A stretch of 64,000 nucleotides of DNA from an uncultured Prevotellaceae bacterium (GTDB taxonomy: Bacteria; Bacteroidota; Bacteroidia; Bacteroidales; Muribaculaceae), in the NCBI GenBank assembly GCA_937916085.1, contig CALGGO010000015.1, positions 1-64,000 on the forward strand. Direction: 5' to 3'. Below, in pieces: positions 61,242 to 64,000 of this stretch. The notes under the pieces are model-generated. The model saw nothing but the letters and a program-made list of their open reading frames with translations, was not told the DNA's origin and searched no databases. How positions within the stretch are numbered: position 1 is the stretch's first letter; each line of letters starts with the position of its first letter. Position numbers and translations under genes: made by a program.

Positions 61242-62684
61242 TTATCCGAATAATTTGATTTTCAATGCTCTTGCGGCGTGGGTAAACTCGCTCCAGCTTG
61301 AGAAGCGTTTCGTCTGCTTGCTGATGAAGTCCCACGAGAGGAAGTAGCTGAGGTTGTTCTTGAAGAGGATTCTCTCCATCTCTTTAGAGGAGATGTTTGG
61401 CAGGTTGAGGATTGACTCTCGCTGCACGTCGGTAGGTACGTAGTCGGTGGTCGAGAGCCAGTTGTTCTCCTTGCAGAGCTTGTAGAACTCGGTGCCCGGG
61501 AATGGCGACACGATGTTGAACATCACCTGATCGACCTTGAGCTTCTTGGCCTCTTTGAGGGTGTGGCGCAAAGTCTCTTTGGTCTCAAGCGGACTGCTGC
61601 CAATGAGCACGTTGAGCTTCACCGGCACGTTGTATTTCTTGAGCAGACCTATAGCCTCGTAGATTTGCTCGGTGGTAATGCCTTTGCGCACATACTTGAG
61701 TATTTCGTCGTTGAAAGACTCCACGCCCAAGTCCACGTAGCAGCAACCGCTCTCACTGAGCATCTTGGCGATGGGCTCGGTGATGGCATCGACGCGTGCC
61801 TGGCATCCCCATAGCATGTCATATTTCTTCATGATGTCGCACAGCTGGCGGGTGCGCTCCTCGTTCCAGATGAAGTTGTCGTCCATAAAGCCAATGGCTT
61901 GATAGCCTTGCTCATGGAGCATCGCCATCTCGCGGTCCACGCTCTCGGGCGAGCGGTAGGAGATGGGTGGCTTGAGGCCATTGTGGCGCTTGTTCTCAAT
62001 CTCGCGGGCGAAGGTCAGCGAACTGGGCACGCAGTAGATGCAGTGGTATGGGCAGTTGCGCGAAGTGAAAGCGGTAGTGTAGCCTTTGTGCTTGATTTTG
62101 GGATTATAGTAACGCCTGTCGGCGATGAAGTGGCGGGCAGGAAGTGGCAGGCTGTCAAGGTCTTTGATGAGAGGTCGAAAACCGTTGTTGATGACGCGCC
62201 CTAGGTTCATCCACGAGATTCCCAAGATGTTGAAGAACGATGTCTTGCCATCGTTGATGGCGTGCAGGAGCTCGACAATCGTTGCCTCGGGCTCGCCTCT
62301 CACGATGAAGATGCGGTCGTTGACGAGGCACTTCTTGATGAAATAGGACGGTCCAGGCCCCATAAGGATGACGCGTGAGTCGGGGCGGTAGCGTTGCAGT
62401 ATTTCAATGGCTTTGATGTCGCTCTCTATAGAGAGGTTCACGGTCCAGATGCAATAAATGTCGCTATTGTCGTTGCTAAGGAACTCTCTGTAGTCCTGCT
62501 CGTTTTTCTTGTAAAAGACGAAGTCTTGGTAATCTACTTCACCAAGGTTCTCATTCTCGACAACACCTATTACCGTGAGTTCATATATGTTAGGAGCTAA
62601 GTACACCACCCTTGTGCATCCCGCTGAGCGCTCTGCTGGGCGGTTGCCGTCAAGGACTGGAGGTACTAAGAACGTTATCTTCAT
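61242..62684 (-). CDS. B12-binding-domain radical SAM protein
   Basis: A 480-residue protein with an N-terminal cobalamin-binding-like Rossmann domain (about 1-150, MKITFLVPPVLDGNRPAERS, RVILMGPGPSYFIKK) and a radical SAM core (about 190-400) with FTSRNCPYHCIYC, the CxxxCxxC cluster ligands, IGFMDDNFIWN and CCYVDLGVESFNDEIL. This BchE/P-methylase-like architecture occurs in methyltransferases and cyclases acting on lipids or natural products. The usual DxHxxG cobalamin loop is not visible, so B12 binding is doubtful. A partnership with the glycosyltransferase is inferred from position only. Confidence 0.87.
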   Translation of the reverse strand: MKITFLVPPVLDGNRPAERSAGCTRVVYLAPNIYELTVIGVVENENLGEVDYQDFVFYKKNEQDYREFLSNDNSDIYCIWTVNLSIESDIKAIEILQRYRPDSRVILMGPGPSYFIKKCLVNDRIFIVRGEPEATIVELLHAINDGKTSFFNILGISWMNLGRVINNGFRPLIKDLDSLPLPARHFIADRRYYNPKIKHKGYTTAFTSRNCPYHCIYCVPSSLTFAREIENKRHNGLKPPISYRSPESVDREMAMLHEQGYQAIGFMDDNFIWNEERTRQLCDIMKKYDMLWGCQARVDAITEPIAKMLSESGCCYVDLGVESFNDEILKYVRKGITTEQIYEAIGLLKKYNVPVKLNVLIGSSPLETKETLRHTLKEAKKLKVDQVMFNIVSPFPGTEFYKLCKENNWLSTTDYVPTDVQRESILNLPNISSKEMERILFKNNLSYFLSWDFISKQTKRFSSWSEFTHAARALKIKLFG

Positions 62685-62773
62685 AAATAGGTAGTGTGAT
62701 TAGTCTTTTTAATAAAGAACGAGAAAAAGACCTTTTTGGTACATGGTTGTTGATAAATTTTGAGACTAAATTT

Positions 62774-62980
62774 TCAGTATCGCTCTTGGTCGTCGTTGTC
62801 GATCTCGCTGTTGATTTGGAATGTGTCGTTGACTGCATCGTCGGTGTAGATCTCGTTGTAGTCAAACATGCCGTCTTCGTAGGTCATCATTCGGTTGCAG
62901 CTTGACGCTGTGGTGGCAAGCGTTGCGGCCAATAGTGCCGTGAGCAAGGCGATGCCTAGTGTTTTTCTAGTTTTCTTCAT
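62774..62980 (-). CDS. Small lipoprotein
   Basis: A 68-residue predicted lipoprotein with lipobox TASSC (Cys28) and a short acidic, Tyr/Asp-rich mature part (NRMMTYEDGMFDYNEIY). No family is recognised. It lies 27 bases downstream of the TerB-like gene and may be co-transcribed. Confidence 0.65.
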   Translation of the reverse strand: MKKTRKTLGIALLTALLAATLATTASSCNRMMTYEDGMFDYNEIYTDDAVNDTFQINSEIDNDDQERY

Positions 62981-63007
62981 CGTGGTGTGGTGTTTAGGTG
63001 TGATGTG

Positions 63008-63337
63008 TTATTGTAATAATGTGTCGATGCCTATCTCATGGCAGGCGTGGTTGAGCAGGGCTATCTCGTTGTCGTCAACATCGTTGTCGCTGTCGATAAT
63101 CTCCACCATCATCTGTGCCAGTTGCAGCTTCTTGTCGTTGTCCATGTTTTTGAGCACCTCTATGGCGTGCTCGCAGCGCAGGTCATAGGCGACGACAAAC
63201 GAGTTGTGGTCTATTTCCATCTTTTGGCAGATGAGGTTGATGGTGATCATCTCCTCGTAGGCAATCTTGCTGTTGGCGTTTGCCATCTCGATGAGCAGGC
63301 TCAGAACCGCTATTTTTTCTTGGTCGGTGAATTGCAT
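63008..63337 (-). CDS. TerB-like helical protein
   Basis: A 109-residue all-helical protein with the TerB/DjlA-like pattern: FTDQEKIAVLSLLIEMANAN, then EEMITINLICQKMEID, a central helix pair and DNDVDDNEIALLNHACHEIG near the end, with acidic residues in the place where TerB-fold proteins bind metal. The start at 63337 is favoured; the frame upstream overlaps a terminator. The function is unknown; the fold is common in envelope-stress and tellurite-resistance proteins. Confidence 0.75.
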   Translation of the reverse strand: MQFTDQEKIAVLSLLIEMANANSKIAYEEMITINLICQKMEIDHNSFVVAYDLRCEHAIEVLKNMDNDKKLQLAQMMVEIIDSDNDVDDNEIALLNHACHEIGIDTLLQ

Positions 63338-63363
63338 TGTAGCAGTGTGTGTGGTGTGGTTTT

Positions 63364-63400
63364 GAAAAAATGAGCCTCGCACGGCAAAGTGGGAGGCTCA
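63364..63400 (-). terminator. Terminator of the inositol-phosphate synthase gene
   Basis: On the minus strand TGAGCCTC pairs with GAGGCTCA around a 14-base loop, followed by TTTTTTC. Confidence 0.75.
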
Positions 63401-63434
63401 CTTTTCAAGATATTTAGGAAGTTAGTTTAGTTTC

Positions 63435-64000
63435 TTAGTCGATTTCCTCGTCGGCCTCATAGCCACCCATCTCGCGGATAGCGTTCTTGAGCATGGTGTG
63501 CTGCTGGAACAGGTGGTTAACGGGCACCTCGTCAACGGTGTAGTCGTGCTGTGGGCTCTTGAGGAAGAAGCTCAAGAAGCGCTGAGTGCCGTAGCGTCCT
63601 GCGCGGTGAGCGAGGTCCATGAGCAAGCACAGGTCAAGACACAGAGGAGCTGCGAGGATAGAGTCGCGGCACAGGAAGTTGATCTTGATTTGCATGGGAT
63701 AGCCCATCCAGCCAAAGATGTCGATGTTGTCCCAGCCCTCTTTGTTGTCGTTGCGGGGTGGATAGTAGTTGATGCGCACTTTGTGGAAGATGTCGCTGTA
63801 GAGGTCGGGCTGGTCTTCGGCAACGAGAATTGACTCGAGGGTCGAGAGCTTGCTCACCTCTTTAGTGCGGAAGTTGGCGGGCTCGTCGAGCACGAGGCCG
63901 TCGCGGTTACCCAGGATGTTGGTTGAGAACCAGCCGCTCATGCCGAGCTTGCGTGCGCCGATGATAGGAGCGAAACCGCTCTTGACGAGGGTTTGGCCAG
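63435..64000 (-). CDS. Myo-inositol-1-phosphate synthase, C-terminal part
   Basis: The minus-strand frame is open to the window edge, so the 5' part is missing; about 188 residues are visible. The motifs GFAPIIGARKLGMSGWFSTN, LGNRDGLVLD and DIFGWMGYPMQIKINFLCRD are typical of inositol-3-phosphate synthase (Ino1). It turns glucose 6-phosphate to inositol 3-phosphate using NAD. In Bacteroidota this supplies inositol for phosphoinositol and inositol sphingolipids. The likely next gene is outside the window. Confidence 0.85.
   Translation of the reverse strand, partial: GQTLVKSGFAPIIGARKLGMSGWFSTNILGNRDGLVLDEPANFRTKEVSKLSTLESILVAEDQPDLYSDIFHKVRINYYPPRNDNKEGWDNIDIFGWMGYPMQIKINFLCRDSILAAPLCLDLCLLMDLAHRAGRYGTQRFLSFFLKSPQHDYTVDEVPVNHLFQQHTMLKNAIREMGGYEADEEID

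Overview
The window is chromosomal DNA of a gut-type Bacteroidales bacterium, most like Muribaculaceae or Prevotellaceae; the family is an inference. The evidence is the promoter grammar (TTTG-like box, 19-20 bases, TAnnTTTG) found in front of many genes and tRNAs, Bacteroidota-restricted families (DUF3256, DUF4876, DUF6850, a Bacteroidota PAS type), many secreted proteins with type IX-secretion-like C-terminal tails or dockerin-like pairs, and TonB-dependent uptake. No phage, transposase, CRISPR array or rRNA operon was seen.

Layout. 1-6.4 kb: tRNA-Lys(CUU), a zinc metallopeptidase, an AT-rich AAA ATPase that looks acquired, kdsC, maf and rpsA. 6.5-23.8 kb: housekeeping and envelope genes (miaB, initiator tRNA-Met, a class A penicillin-binding protein, hsp20 behind a sigma-54-type promoter, a YiiX-like amidase, mdh, a PAP2-VanX fusion, an odd Rieske-like lipoprotein, an iron alcohol dehydrogenase, two CapA-like proteins, a DUF3256 protein, xseA-xseB and mltG). 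24-28.4 kb: a PAS protein, a decayed secretion tail, a C26 amidotransferase and two secreted proteins. 28.6-37.3 kb: a leftward locus of TonB-dependent receptor, DUF4876 lipoprotein, DUF6850 barrel and 940-residue M16 protease, resembling protease-associated import systems. 37.5-57.6 kb: an exported-protein island with two paralogous propeller-like proteins, an alpha-amylase and a starch-module protein, a phosphoesterase and a 1537-residue repeat protein; suhB-like and lrp genes lie within it. 58-64 kb: argR translationally coupled to an ArgC homologue lacking its catalytic residues, ssb, tRNA-Lys(UUU), a glycosyltransferase, a radical SAM protein, two small proteins and the 3' part of a myo-inositol-phosphate synthase gene.

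The most unusual structure is not a gene. At about fifteen gene boundaries, nearly always just 3' of a gene, there are arrays of 7-base or 8-base units (once 9). The same few unit motifs recur at distant loci, and in at least seven cases the array itself contains the stop codon of the adjacent gene. One octamer array lies in frame inside miaB. Two longer composites (33.0 and 39.4 kb) are inverted, homologous copies of one dispersed element. I do not know a named family for these.

Links between genes: kdsC, the PBP, mltG, the PAP2-VanX fusion and the YiiX-like amidase act on the envelope; the M16/TonB locus probably imports a substrate released from protein; the amylase and its neighbours degrade alpha-glucans outside the cell; ino1 and possibly the suhB-like phosphatase supply inositol.
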